DNA of 64,000 bases from Oxalobacteraceae sp. CFBP 8761 (GCA_014841595.1 JACYUE010000001.1:599654-663653), one strand, 5' to 3'; counted from the first letter of the stretch, positions 9,041-18,545 are shown. A program made the numbers and translations. Notes: generated by a model not told the origin, from the sequence alone.

Positions 9041-10645
9041 ATGACTTCATCGCATTCGCGTCGCACTTTCCTGGCCCAGGGCGGGGCATTGGTGGGCAGT
9101 TCGGCATTGGGCGGCACCTTGCTGCTCGGGGGCTGCGGCGGCAGCAGCCATGCGGCCATCGGTGTCAGTGAAAGCGAACGCCCGAAGATGCCATCGGGGA
9201 TCCAGTTCGGCGACATTACCGATCAACGGGCGATCATCTGGAGCCGCAGCGACCGCACCGCGCAGATGATCGTCGAATACGATACCAGCGAGCGTTTCAG
9301 CAACGCCAGCCGCATCGTCGGCCCCACGGCCAGCGACGCGACCGATTTCACGAGCCGTATCGACCTGAGCGGCCTGCCCGCCGGCCAGACGGTCTTCGTG
9401 CGCGTGCGCTACGTCGATCCCAATAATGCAAAGATCGAAAGCGAAACCATCTCGGGCCAATTCAGGACCACGCCGGCTGCGGATAGCACCCGGGCCGTGA
9501 GGTTTCACTGGAGCGGCGACCAGTGCGGCCAGGGCTGGGGCATCAACACCGATTTTGGCGGCATGAAAATCTATGAAGTGATGCGCTTGCGCGACCCGGA
9601 CTTTTTCATCCACAACGGCGACACGATTTATGCCGATGGGCCGATCCTGGCCCAGGTGACGGCAGAAAACGGCCAGGTCTGGCGCAATGTGGTCACGGAG
9701 GAAGTGAGCAAGGTCGCCGAAACACTGAAGGAATACCGCGGCCGCCACGCCTACAATATGCTGGATACGAACTTTCGCAAGTTTGCGGCCCAGGTGCCGC
9801 AGATCTGGCAATGGGACGATCACGAAGTCACGAACAACTACAGCGCCGCCAAGGATTTGTCGGGCGACGCACGTTATACCGAAAAAAGCATCGCCACCCT
9901 CACGGCCCGTGGTCGCCGCGCTTTCCTCGAATATGCGCCGATGCGCTACTACAAGCAAAGCGAACCGCAGCGCATTTATCGCATCATCTCGCATGGCCCG
10001 CTGCTGGACGTTTTCGTCGTGGACATGCGCACCTATCGTGGCCCGAACAGCACGAATCTGCAAACGGCGGAGGACGCGAGTTCGGCATTCATGGGCCGTG
10101 AACAGCTGGAATGGCTGATCGCCGGGCTGAAAGCCTCGACCGCCACCTGGAAAGTCATTTCCGCCGACATGCCCATTGGCCTGAACGTTGGCGACGGCAA
10201 AAATGCCCGGGGTGAAGACGTGTGGGAAGCGATCGCCAACGGCAACGATGGCGTGCCGCTCGGCCGCGAACTCGAAATGGCGCGCCTGCTCAGCAGTATC
10301 AAGGCGATCCCGAATGTGGTCTGGATCACCACCGACGTGCACTACTGCGCGGCCCACTATTACGATCCAGCCCAGGCCCGGTTCACGAATTTTTCGCCAT
10401 TCTGGGAATTCGTTGCCGGCCCGATGAATGCCGGCGCCTTCGGTCCGGGCGTGCTCGACAAGACCTTCGGCCCCACGGCGGTTTTCTCGAAAAGTCCGGT
10501 GATCCAGAATTCTTCGCCGTTTTCTGGCTACCAGTTCTTTGGTGAGGTCAATATCGACCCGCGCACCAAGGCGATGAAGGTCGAGCTGTTCAATCTCGAC
10601 GGCGTCTCGCAGTTTGCGCAGACACTGCCGGCGGTGGGCGTCTAA
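9041..10645 (+). CDS. PhoD-like alkaline phosphatase, Tat lipoprotein
   Basis: A 534-residue metallophosphatase of the PhoD family, predicted to hydrolyse phosphate mono- or diesters outside the cytoplasm. The N-terminus has a twin-arginine signal (SRRTFL, residues 6-11). It ends in LLGGC, so it may be a Tat-exported lipoprotein with Cys32. An N-terminal fibronectin-like domain precedes the phosphatase domain. Metal-binding motifs are HNGDTIYADG, WDDHEVTNN and TTDVHYCAAHYY. The ATG at 9041 has GGAG at a good distance; an in-frame ATG at 9026 lacks one. A second, quite different PhoD-like gene lies at 54765. Confidence 0.88.
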   Translation: MTSSHSRRTFLAQGGALVGSSALGGTLLLGGCGGSSHAAIGVSESERPKMPSGIQFGDITDQRAIIWSRSDRTAQMIVEYDTSERFSNASRIVGPTASDATDFTSRIDLSGLPAGQTVFVRVRYVDPNNAKIESETISGQFRTTPAADSTRAVRFHWSGDQCGQGWGINTDFGGMKIYEVMRLRDPDFFIHNGDTIYADGPILAQVTAENGQVWRNVVTEEVSKVAETLKEYRGRHAYNMLDTNFRKFAAQVPQIWQWDDHEVTNNYSAAKDLSGDARYTEKSIATLTARGRRAFLEYAPMRYYKQSEPQRIYRIISHGPLLDVFVVDMRTYRGPNSTNLQTAEDASSAFMGREQLEWLIAGLKASTATWKVISADMPIGLNVGDGKNARGEDVWEAIANGNDGVPLGRELEMARLLSSIKAIPNVVWITTDVHYCAAHYYDPAQARFTNFSPFWEFVAGPMNAGAFGPGVLDKTFGPTAVFSKSPVIQNSSPFSGYQFFGEVNIDPRTKAMKVELFNLDGVSQFAQTLPAVGV

Positions 10646-10650
10646 GGCCT

Positions 10651-10675
10651 GGTCAGGTCAGGTCAGGTCAGGTCA
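10651..10675. repeat. (GGTCA)5 tandem repeat
   Basis: Five perfect GGTCA units lie between the convergent PhoD-like gene (stop at 10645) and the GT2 gene. The last unit contains the GT2 stop codon at 10673-10675. Because the stop is the first repeat unit read from the GT2 side, changes in repeat number would not alter the protein. Confidence 0.95.
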
Positions 10676-11503
10676 GTTGGGGGCAGCGTGTTCACGCAGC
10701 CCGACACTGGCCTGCGTGGTGCCGTTGACGGCGCGCTCGAGCACGGTGCGCCGGTTGCTCGATGCCTGGTCGCGCTCGGCTTCAGCGTGCCACAAATGCA
10801 GCACTTCAGTTGCCATGGCGCCATCCTTGCGCAATACGCCGGCATGGAACAGGCGCACCACGAGATCCGAATCTTCGTGGCCCCAGCCGGTAAAGCTTTC
10901 GTCGAAGCCATTGACTGCTATTAGGTCGGCCTTCCATACCCCGAGATTGCAGCTCTTGATGCGGCGCCAGCTGAACTTGCGGCGCACGCGGCCAACGTCG
11001 GGCCAGCGCACGATCGTCTGCAGCACCTTGTTCATGTCGCCAGCCAGCCGCAGGCGCAGGCGCTCGGCAACGCTCAGGCCGGCCACGTCGATGCCGCCCT
11101 GCAGCGCGCGTTCGGTCAGCGCCTGGCTGAGCAGGATGCGGCTGCCCGACACGAGGAAGCCCTGCTGGGCCAGCGCGCGGTGGCGGGCGATGAAGTCGCG
11201 CTGCGGCACGCAGTCGCCGTCGAGGAAGATGATATAGTCGCCTGTTGCCGCCAGCGTGCCGCGGTTGCGGGCCATGGCGGCGCGAAAGCCGTCGTCCGGT
11301 TGCCACACATGCTTGACGGGCACCGGGGCGCCTGCCGCCAGCCGCGTGACGCAGTCCCGCGTGTTGGCAGTCGAGCCATCATCAGCGATAATGATTTCAA
11401 AATTCTTGTCGTCCTGCAAGAAACAGGCGGCCAACACCGCCGCCAGTGCGTCGGGCCGGTTGTACGTGGTGATCACGACCGACAATGTCTGTGTTTGCTG
11501 CAT
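10673..11503 (-). CDS. glycosyltransferase family 2
   Basis: A 276-residue GT-A fold transferase. The N-terminus LSVVITTYNRPDAL is the canonical GT2 start. It is followed by IIIADDGS and the metal-binding FLDGDCVPQ. The C-terminal part has GWGHEDSDLVVRLFHAG, as in galactosyl/chondroitin-type GT2 enzymes (Glyco_transf_7C region). It faces the divergently transcribed O-antigen-ligase-like gene 53 bases away. A role in lipopolysaccharide core or O-chain assembly is likely from context; the donor sugar is unknown. Confidence 0.88.
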   Translation of the reverse strand: MQQTQTLSVVITTYNRPDALAAVLAACFLQDDKNFEIIIADDGSTANTRDCVTRLAAGAPVPVKHVWQPDDGFRAAMARNRGTLAATGDYIIFLDGDCVPQRDFIARHRALAQQGFLVSGSRILLSQALTERALQGGIDVAGLSVAERLRLRLAGDMNKVLQTIVRWPDVGRVRRKFSWRRIKSCNLGVWKADLIAVNGFDESFTGWGHEDSDLVVRLFHAGVLRKDGAMATEVLHLWHAEAERDQASSNRRTVLERAVNGTTQASVGLREHAAPN

Positions 11504-11556
11504 GGTGTCCGATACAAATGCTCTCTAGGCCGCAAGAATAGCCCACAAGAACAAGA

Positions 11557-12870
11557 ATGAACAATACGTCGATCATGGCCCGGGAGCCGCTGCAGTTGTT
11601 GGTTGGCTTCCAGATGTTCCTGTTTCCCCTGATTAGTCTGACCACGCCGTCCGGCATCGGTTTTTCCAGCCTCCTGTTTCTGCTCACCGCATTGTTCGTG
11701 CCGCGCAAGGCTTGGGCGGCGATGACGCCGTACTGGAAAGAGATCCGCTGGGTGCTCGCGGCCTTCGTGTTCCAGTTTGCGCTGGCCGTGGCCGCCGTGG
11801 TGCTGCGGCCCGAGGCGCACCTGGATTCGCTCGACAAACCATCACGCCTGTTGCTGGCCATGAGCGCGATGGCGCTGGTCGTGCTGGCCAGGCCGCGCGC
11901 CGCGATGCTGTGGTGGGGCGTGGTAGCGGGCGCGATCGCGGCGCTGCCGTTCGTGGCCTGGCAGCGCATCGCCATGGGCGTCGAGCGCCCGGGCGGCTTT
12001 CTCAACGCGATTACCTTCGGCGACCTGGCGCTGTGCCTGGGCCTGGTGGCGCTGGCGGCGGCGATCGATTATCGGCATCACGCCGGCAAGGCGGCGCTGG
12101 CGGGCCTGGGCGCGCTGGCCGGCCTGGCCGCCTGCCTGCTCACCGGTACCCGCGGCAGCTGGGTTGCGCTGGCGCTGGCCGCCGTGCTGTTTCTCAGTTA
12201 CGCGCAGTTGCTGCACAGCCGCAAGCTGCGCCTGCTGCTGGCTGGCAGCTTCGCGCTGGTTGCCGCTGCATTCCTGGTGCCGGCCACCGGCATGCAGGAG
12301 CGCGCGCTGCAGGGCGTGGACGATGTCCAGACCTGGGTCGATGGCGGCAATGTACATACCAATGTCGGCACCCGGCTCGAGTTGTGGAAGGGCGCGGCGA
12401 TCCTGATCGAACAGCGGCCGCTGTTCGGCCTGGACCGCAACACGCTGCGCACCGAAATCCGCAACATGGTCGAGCAGGGCACGCTCGATCCGGCGATCCT
12501 GTCCCTGGAACACCTCCATAATGACGGGTTGCAGGCGCTCGCTACGGGCGGCATCTTCGGGCTGCTGGCCTGGGCCGGCATCCTGGTCGCGCCGTTCGTG
12601 TTCTTCGCGCGCCAGCTCGGCCGCGGCGCGCAGGCCCAGGCGCATGCGCGCGGCGCCGGCCTGCCGCAGTTCGCGCCGGCGCTGGCGGGCATGCTGGTGG
12701 TGCTGAGCTATTTCAGCTTCGGCCTGACCGAGGTGATTTTCTGGTCGCTCAAGGGCAGCATGTTCTATGCGCTGATGGTGTTCCTGCTGATGGGACTGTG
12801 CCTGGTCGCGAAGACGCGCCAGGCGAAAGCTGCAATGGTTGAAAAGAAGGTTGAACAACGTGGAAACTAA
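11557..12870 (+). CDS. O-antigen ligase family membrane protein
   Basis: A 437-residue polytopic membrane protein with around ten to twelve hydrophobic segments. A large periplasmic loop near residues 240-330 contains the H-N-D sequence typical of the Wzy_C/WaaL family (EHLHNDGLQALATGG). Such proteins join O-antigen to lipid A-core or polymerise O-units on the periplasmic side. An in-frame ATG at 11575 is an alternative start. The 3' end overlaps the start of msbA, suggesting one operon for lipid A-core export and O-chain ligation. WaaL cannot be distinguished from a Wzy-type polymerase by sequence alone. Confidence 0.8.
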   Translation: MNNTSIMAREPLQLLVGFQMFLFPLISLTTPSGIGFSSLLFLLTALFVPRKAWAAMTPYWKEIRWVLAAFVFQFALAVAAVVLRPEAHLDSLDKPSRLLLAMSAMALVVLARPRAAMLWWGVVAGAIAALPFVAWQRIAMGVERPGGFLNAITFGDLALCLGLVALAAAIDYRHHAGKAALAGLGALAGLAACLLTGTRGSWVALALAAVLFLSYAQLLHSRKLRLLLAGSFALVAAAFLVPATGMQERALQGVDDVQTWVDGGNVHTNVGTRLELWKGAAILIEQRPLFGLDRNTLRTEIRNMVEQGTLDPAILSLEHLHNDGLQALATGGIFGLLAWAGILVAPFVFFARQLGRGAQAQAHARGAGLPQFAPALAGMLVVLSYFSFGLTEVIFWSLKGSMFYALMVFLLMGLCLVAKTRQAKAAMVEKKVEQRGN

Positions 12871-14593
12871 GGTCATCGTGCGGCGCCTGCTGGCGCTCGT
12901 CAAACCGTACAAATCGCGCGCGGCGCTGGCGCTGCTGTCGATGGCGATCACCGCCGCGACGCAGCCGCTGCTGGCCAAGGCGATGCAGCTGCTGTTCGAC
13001 CGCGGCTTCGAAGAGCGCGTCTCGTTCAGCCTGTGGCTGATTCCTGCCGTGCTGGTGTCGATCTTCGTGCTGCGCGGGATCGGCACCTTCGGCACCGCTT
13101 ACTTCAACAACTGGGTGCTGTCGCGCGTGCTCAACGACATGCGCGCGATGGCCTTCGAGCGCGTGCTGCGCCTGCCGGTCGCGCGCTACCAGGACGAGAG
13201 CACCGGCAAGATCATCAACACGGTCGTCAACGACGTGCGCCAGGTCGTCGACATGATCCAGTCGGTGTTCGTCGCCTGCGTGCGCGACGTGCTGGTCGTG
13301 ATCGGTTTGCTCGGCAGCCTGCTGTACCTGAACTGGCAGCTCACGCTGATCGCCATCGTCGTGATCCCGCTGACTGCCGTCATCGTGCGCACGACCACCA
13401 AGCGCCTGCGCAACCTGAATCGCGAAAGCCAGCGCGTCACCGCCGAGATGACCGGCGTGGTCGAGGAAGCCGCGCGTGGCCATCAGGTGATCCGTGTGTT
13501 CGCCGGCGAAGCCTACGAGCGGCGCCGCTTTCATCAACGCAGTGTCGCGCTGCGCGGTTTCTCGCAGCGCATGACGGTGGCCTTTGCCGCCACCACGCCG
13601 GTGACCCAGATCGCGACCTCGCTGGCGCTGTCGCTGGTGGTCGTGCTGGCGATGCAGGCCGACATGACCGTCGGCGAATTCACGCAGTTCGTCACCATGA
13701 TGCTGATGCTGCTCACGCCGCTCAAGTCGCTGGCCGAAGTGAATGGTCCGATGCAGCGGGGGATGTCGGCCGCCGAGACGGTGTTCGGCATCATCGACGC
13801 CGAGCCGGAAGTCGATACCGGCAGCCGTGAGCTGGGCCGTGCCAACGGCCATCTGGTGTTCGAACGGGTTGCATTCCAGTACCCGAATGCGGCCGGTCCG
13901 GCGCTCGACGATGTCTCGCTCGAGGTGTTGCCGGGGCAGACCGTGGCGCTGGTGGGGGTCTCGGGTGGCGGCAAGTCGACGTTCGTGAACCTGGTCACGC
14001 GTTTTTATGATCCGCAGGGTGGCCGCGTGCTGCTCGACGGGGTGCCGTACACCGACATCAAGCTCGCGTCGCTGCGCAGCCAGCTGGCGATGGTGAGCCA
14101 GAACGTCGTGCTGTTCGACGACACGCTGGCAGCCAACATCGCCTACGGGGCCGAGCACATCGACCACGAGCGCCTGGCCGGTGCGATCCGCGCGGCGCAC
14201 CTGACGGACGTCGTGGCGCGCCTGCCGGATGGCATCGACACGCGTATCGGCGAGAACGGTTCGCGTCTGTCGGGCGGCCAGCGCCAGCGCGTGGCGATTG
14301 CACGCGCGATCTACAAGGATGCGCCGCTGTTGATTCTGGATGAAGCCACGTCGGCGCTCGACAACGAGAGCGAACGCGCGGTGCAGTCGGCGCTCGACAC
14401 GCTGATGGCCGGGCGCACGACCATCGTGATCGCGCACCGCCTGTCGACGATCGAGCGGGCCGACCGGATCGTGGTGATGGAAGCAGGGCGTATCGTGGAG
14501 CAGGGCACGCACGACGAACTGCTGGCCATGAAGGGCATGTACGCGAATCTGTACTATCTGCAGTTCACGGCCGAGAAGAAACAGGCGATCTAG
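12860..14593 (+). CDS. msbA: lipid A export ABC transporter, ATP-binding/permease
   Basis: A 577-residue half-transporter that flips lipid A-core across the inner membrane. An N-terminal exporter transmembrane domain has six segments. The C-terminal nucleotide-binding domain has Walker A GVSGGGKST, signature LSGGQRQR and Walker B LLILDEATSALD. Length matches MsbA (about 582). I chose GTG at 12860 because AAGAAGG lies nine bases upstream; this overlaps the upstream gene by 11 bases. An in-frame TTG at 12839 would add seven residues. The neighbouring ligase supports the MsbA assignment over a generic lipid exporter. Confidence 0.9.
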   Translation: METKVIVRRLLALVKPYKSRAALALLSMAITAATQPLLAKAMQLLFDRGFEERVSFSLWLIPAVLVSIFVLRGIGTFGTAYFNNWVLSRVLNDMRAMAFERVLRLPVARYQDESTGKIINTVVNDVRQVVDMIQSVFVACVRDVLVVIGLLGSLLYLNWQLTLIAIVVIPLTAVIVRTTTKRLRNLNRESQRVTAEMTGVVEEAARGHQVIRVFAGEAYERRRFHQRSVALRGFSQRMTVAFAATTPVTQIATSLALSLVVVLAMQADMTVGEFTQFVTMMLMLLTPLKSLAEVNGPMQRGMSAAETVFGIIDAEPEVDTGSRELGRANGHLVFERVAFQYPNAAGPALDDVSLEVLPGQTVALVGVSGGGKSTFVNLVTRFYDPQGGRVLLDGVPYTDIKLASLRSQLAMVSQNVVLFDDTLAANIAYGAEHIDHERLAGAIRAAHLTDVVARLPDGIDTRIGENGSRLSGGQRQRVAIARAIYKDAPLLILDEATSALDNESERAVQSALDTLMAGRTTIVIAHRLSTIERADRIVVMEAGRIVEQGTHDELLAMKGMYANLYYLQFTAEKKQAI

Positions 14594-14597
14594 CCTG

Positions 14598-14630
14598 TGT
14601 GGCGTGGACGGGAAACCCGTCTACGCTACA
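14598..14630. terminator. strong intergenic hairpin between convergent genes
   Basis: A 15-bp stem (two G-T pairs) pairs 14598-14612 with 14616-14630 around an AAA loop, five bases after the msbA stop. It has no T-run on either side, so it may act as a pause or RNA-end stabiliser for both converging transcripts rather than as a classical intrinsic terminator. Confidence 0.5.
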
Positions 14631-14644
14631 TCAAGCTCATCGTC

Positions 14645-16897
14645 TCAGCGCGCGTAATGCGCCGCTTCGCCCGCCTGCCGAATGCCGGCGCCGCCGGCAG
14701 CTTCCTGCACCGCGTGCGCATAGCGCTGCAATGCATTGTCCAGCGATGGCAGCAACAGCGCACGTTCGCTGCCCAGTGCACTGAACGCCGGCCGCTGCGC
14801 CGGGTAATCGATAGCATCAGCCGCAATCTCCTGCAAGCCATCCGCTGACATCCCCGCTGCCGCGCAGGCGCGCCGCGCCAGCTCGGCCCAGCTCACGGCA
14901 TCGCCATTGGTCAGGTGCCAGATGCCGCGCTCACGGTCGATCATGAGGTCGAGCGCTACCTTCACCAGGTCCGGCACATAGGTCGGCGAGACGATCATGT
15001 CGCCCGCCGCCTCGAATGGCTCGCCATTGGCCAGCGCGCCCAGCGCCTGGGTCACGAAGTTGTGCCGGTCCCATGGCCCGAAGAATGCACTGGTGCGGAT
15101 CACGAGCGCCTGCGGATCGGCGTCCAGCACGCGCGTTTCGGCGTCGAGTTTGCTGCGCCCGTAGACGCCGAGCGGATTGGTCGCATCGGATTCGACATAC
15201 GGCGCGCCCTTGGCACCATCGAACACCAGGTCGCTCGAGAACGTCATGAAGCGCAGCGCGTGGCGCATGCAGGCCAGCGCCAGTACGGTCGGGCCCAGCG
15301 TGTTTTCGCGCATGCAGCGTTCGCTGTCGGTCTCGGCCTCGTCGACGCGCACGAAGCCGCCTGCATTGATGATCGCCCACGGCTTGAAACGCACGATTGC
15401 CGCGTCGACCGAGGCCGGGTCGGTGATGTCCATTTCTTGCCGCGTGAGTGCGTGGCAAGCCAGGTTGCGCGCTTCGCAGATGCGCTTGAAGGCTGCGCCC
15501 AGCGTGCCGCTCGCGCCCGTGATCAGGATGGGCTGCACGGGCGCCGACTTGAACTGGCTGCGCACGGCGATGTCAGCCACCGCCGTGCGGGTGGCCACGG
15601 GTTTGCACCAGAAGCGACCCGGCCGGCGCCACCAGCCTTCGCCCTGCAGGACGGGGTTGGACAGCGCGCGCTTGCTGGCCAGTTCGCGCATCAGGGTTGC
15701 CAGCGCGGTCGGGCGGGGCGTGGGCGAGCGCACATCGAACGGGCCTGGCTCGTAGTAGCCGTGGCAGGCGGTCACCAGGCTGTTCCAGTCGAACGAGCCC
15801 AGCAGCGCCCAGACCGTGACCGCGCGGATGTCGGCGCCCTGCTGGCGCGCCTTGAGTGCGGCGTTCCAGATTTCGACGAGCCAGCGCAGCTGGTCTTCGC
15901 GGTTGGCATCGATGTGCGCTTCGGTAATCGCGATCGGGATGCCGTAACGTTCCCAGGTCTCCATCAGCAGCGGGGCAATGCCGGGCGTGGGCGTGGCCAG
16001 CGCGCGCGGCGCCTCGATATCGGCATGCGCCACGCCCCGGTACATATGGCGGTGGCTCTCGGGATAGCGTTCAGGGCGATGGTCGAGCCAGCGCTCGCTG
16101 GTGACGTAGTAGTTCACGCCGATCACATCGGGCGGGCACGGGTTGTCGCGGAACCAGCGCAGCTCGTCGGCCGTGGCGCCCGAGTCGAGCAGGTAGTCCC
16201 ACAGCTTGTGGTTCGTGTCGACCATCCCGCACAGCAGGTCCCAGGCGAGCCAGCGACGCTCGTTGAAGTAGTTTGCGATGTCCTGCATCTCGGGCGTGCC
16301 GTAGGTCTTGGACAGATCGTCGGTCTGCACCAGCTTGGCGGCCGGATTGACGGCGCGGATCGCGCGCATCGACAGCACCGTCGCGCGGCACTGGATCAGC
16401 AGCGCGCGGATGAACGTGGCTTCATCGCCGCCATGCGGGTACCAGACGCCGGCCAGACCCGAGAAGCGCGCCGTCGTGCAGATCTCGTTGACGGGCGTGT
16501 AGTGCTCGACCCACGGATAACGGACGGCCACGGCGCCGGCGTACTCGGCCAGCTGAGCGGGGAAGGCGGAATCGACAAGGCTCGTGTGACGGGGGCCGCT
16601 GCCGTGGTGGATCAGGCCGACGATCGGGTTGACCCCGAGGTCGCGCAGGGCCGGCAGCCGTTCGTCGGCCCACGACCAGTCGGCCTTGTCGATGCCGTCG
16701 GGCGCAGTGCGCTCCCACAGCACCGGATAACGGATCGCCTGGATGCCGAGCGATGCGAAGCGTTCAATATCTTGCAGGCGGCCAGCATGGCCGTTGCGGT
16801 CCATCTGGCTGAAATAGTCGTCGCGTACGCGGTTAACCGTGCATTCGAGCCCGCCCCACAGGGCGAGGTCGGGCTGGGAATCGGTGCGAAGAGTCAT
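14645..16897 (-). CDS. glycoside hydrolase family 1-like / RmlD-like sugar-nucleotide reductase fusion
   Basis: A 750-residue two-domain protein. Residues 1 to about 410 form a TIM-barrel glycosidase of the GH1 type, with candidate acid/base Glu138 in TPVNEI and nucleophile Glu326 in AITEAH. After a linker, residues of about 455-750 are a short-chain reductase resembling RmlD (dTDP-4-dehydrorhamnose reductase). It has GASGTLG at 461-467 and the Tyr579-x3-Lys583 catalytic pair in VYGRSK. No signal peptide, so cytoplasmic. It lies tail-to-tail with msbA next to lipopolysaccharide genes; a role in deoxysugar or glycan metabolism is inferred. Whether both active sites work on one substrate is unknown. 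Confidence 0.85.
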   Translation of the reverse strand: MTLRTDSQPDLALWGGLECTVNRVRDDYFSQMDRNGHAGRLQDIERFASLGIQAIRYPVLWERTAPDGIDKADWSWADERLPALRDLGVNPIVGLIHHGSGPRHTSLVDSAFPAQLAEYAGAVAVRYPWVEHYTPVNEICTTARFSGLAGVWYPHGGDEATFIRALLIQCRATVLSMRAIRAVNPAAKLVQTDDLSKTYGTPEMQDIANYFNERRWLAWDLLCGMVDTNHKLWDYLLDSGATADELRWFRDNPCPPDVIGVNYYVTSERWLDHRPERYPESHRHMYRGVAHADIEAPRALATPTPGIAPLLMETWERYGIPIAITEAHIDANREDQLRWLVEIWNAALKARQQGADIRAVTVWALLGSFDWNSLVTACHGYYEPGPFDVRSPTPRPTALATLMRELASKRALSNPVLQGEGWWRRPGRFWCKPVATRTAVADIAVRSQFKSAPVQPILITGASGTLGAAFKRICEARNLACHALTRQEMDITDPASVDAAIVRFKPWAIINAGGFVRVDEAETDSERCMRENTLGPTVLALACMRHALRFMTFSSDLVFDGAKGAPYVESDATNPLGVYGRSKLDAETRVLDADPQALVIRTSAFFGPWDRHNFVTQALGALANGEPFEAAGDMIVSPTYVPDLVKVALDLMIDRERGIWHLTNGDAVSWAELARRACAAAGMSADGLQEIAADAIDYPAQRPAFSALGSERALLLPSLDNALQRYAHAVQEAAGGAGIRQAGEAAHYAR

Positions 16898-17093
16898 GAA
16901 GGCTTACCTGCGTAGTGAACATGACAACAGACTAACGGTCACCGGGCAGTCACTATGTTAAGTGATTCACATAGCGGGCGTTTTTCGGACCAGTCCTACC
17001 TTCTTGCGCCGGTTTTTTCGGTAGCGTGGCAGTTCTGCAGAGCAGATCTATTCAAGCGACAATGTCTGTCATCACAATGCAGGGGGAAATCCA

Positions 17094-17330
17094 ATGTACA
17101 TGGTCTACTGGACGGTGGTGGATGGCGCAGCCACGCACGCGCATGCGCAGGGCTTCGACACGGCCGCCATGGTCCCGGCGATGGGATTCATGGAGGCGCT
17201 GCGCAAGCGCCAGCGCGAAGGCGAAGGCATACGCTTCATCACCATGTGCTCGGAGCATCCGGACGTCGTGGGTCATCCCGGCGTGGACGTCACGGGCGCC
17301 GACTACAACTGGAAGAAGCGGCGCAGTTAG
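17094..17330 (+). CDS. conserved small hypothetical protein
   Basis: A 78-residue soluble protein, preceded by an excellent ribosome binding site (AGGGGGA, six bases upstream). I recognise it as the kind of conserved small protein found in Oxalobacteraceae genomes, with a start of the MYMVYWTV type and a C-terminal YNWKKRR. No domain or catalytic motif is evident. Its stop codon overlaps the convergent zinc-ribbon gene by four bases (TTAG shared). Confidence 0.75.
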   Translation: MYMVYWTVVDGAATHAHAQGFDTAAMVPAMGFMEALRKRQREGEGIRFITMCSEHPDVVGHPGVDVTGADYNWKKRRS

Positions 17331-18277
17331 CGCGATGGATCGTTCATGCCGGTCAGGCTCACGACCTGGCCGTCGGTGCGCACGACGCCGTCTTCGAACA
17401 CCGTCGTCGACGCGCCGTTTACGTCCGGCAGCTTGATGGTGATGATGTCGCCACGCTGCGCGATGCTGCCTTGCGCGGCGCAGGTGCCGAACAGCGGCGT
17501 GGGCGTGACACCGGATGCGTCGGCAAGCAAAAAGTAGAACAGCGTCTCGCAGCTGTTGCCGCGTCCACCGCTGCTGGCAACCAGGATGGCCTCCTTGCCG
17601 CCGGAAAGCTTGAAGCTGCGCAGCGGGAATTGCCAGCGCGCATCCTCGCCCGTGAACAGCGCCTGGCCATCGAGCAGCAGCGTGCCGGCGCCATCGGCGC
17701 CAGTCTTGCGTTCCAGCAGGCCGGCCACGGTGCGCAGCGACGTTGGCAGGTTGTCGGCATTGCTGTCGATGCTACTTCCGCCAGTGAGCGGCGCAGTGTC
17801 TTCGGCCTGGTTGGCAGCGCGCTGCACGTCGCGCTCGCGTGTCGCGTAGTCCTGATACGCAGGGACGGCGATGGCCGCAAGGATGCCGACGACAAATACG
17901 AACACCGTGATGCCGACACCCCACTGCGACCACTTGCGCTGGACGCGGTTGAAGTGCTCGAGGCTGTCCCACTGCTTGTTTTTCCAGGCCATTTCGCGGC
18001 CCTTGAATCCCAGCCAGAACACCATGAGCCAGCCCACGTAGGGCACCAGCGCCAGCAGGCCAATCCAGGAGCGGTTGCCGATGGCCCAGATCCAGTTCAG
18101 GAAAAATGCGCCCCAGCTCCAGCCTTTGACGCCATCGGGAATATCACCGCTGGCCCCGCGAGGCGATGGTTTTTCGAGGCTGACTGCCGGCGCTGCGAGG
18201 ACCGCTGCCGCCTTGCCGCACACGGCGCACGCAGCAGCATCCGGCGCCATCGGAGCGCCGCAATGAGAACAGAACAT
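17327..18277 (-). CDS. zinc-ribbon membrane protein
   Basis: A 316-residue protein. The N-terminal zinc ribbon has cysteines 3, 6, 17 and 20 (MFCSHCG...CAVCG). It is followed by a low-complexity linker, a DUF2628-like membrane region with hydrophobic stretches around residues 50-85, and one strong transmembrane segment around 120-140. The part after ILAAIAVPAYQDYATRE resembles the junction seen in pilin-like membrane anchors. The C-terminal 160 residues appear extracytoplasmic. No enzyme motif. Function unknown. A TATAAT on the minus strand at 18344-18339 could be its -10 box. Confidence 0.75.
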   Translation of the reverse strand: MFCSHCGAPMAPDAAACAVCGKAAAVLAAPAVSLEKPSPRGASGDIPDGVKGWSWGAFFLNWIWAIGNRSWIGLLALVPYVGWLMVFWLGFKGREMAWKNKQWDSLEHFNRVQRKWSQWGVGITVFVFVVGILAAIAVPAYQDYATRERDVQRAANQAEDTAPLTGGSSIDSNADNLPTSLRTVAGLLERKTGADGAGTLLLDGQALFTGEDARWQFPLRSFKLSGGKEAILVASSGGRGNSCETLFYFLLADASGVTPTPLFGTCAAQGSIAQRGDIITIKLPDVNGASTTVFEDGVVRTDGQVVSLTGMNDPSR

Positions 18278-18438
18278 GGGAGGCTTTCGTGAAAGTGGGA
18301 GAAGGGCACAATGCTGTGCCAGTCAATGCCGCAGGACAATTATAGCGATCGTGGCACTGCGGAAGTCTCACCCAATTCCACGTATCAATATTGATGGCCG
18401 TCTATGCAGATACTCACCGTGGTGGTGGAACGAGCAAA

Positions 18439-18466
18439 AAAAAAGACACCAGCTGGTGTCTTTTTT
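18439..18466 (-). terminator. intrinsic terminator downstream of katE
   Basis: A perfect palindrome: GACACCAG/CTGGTGTC (18445-18460) flanked by A6 on the left and T6 on the right. It lies 80 bases past the katE stop and reads as a rho-independent terminator in either direction. Only katE transcription enters it from the right. Confidence 0.92.
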
Positions 18467-18545
18467 CTTACTGCTCATTAAATTTTTGCCTGTCCCGCCT
18501 GCCGGCAATCACAGGGGTGATCGCTGACAGGCGGGCTGGACTGAG

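Noticed and set aside
10651..10675. (GGTCA)5 as a phase-variation switch for the GT2 gene
   Set aside because: The GT2 stop codon is the first unit read from the coding side, so changes in copy number leave the protein unchanged.
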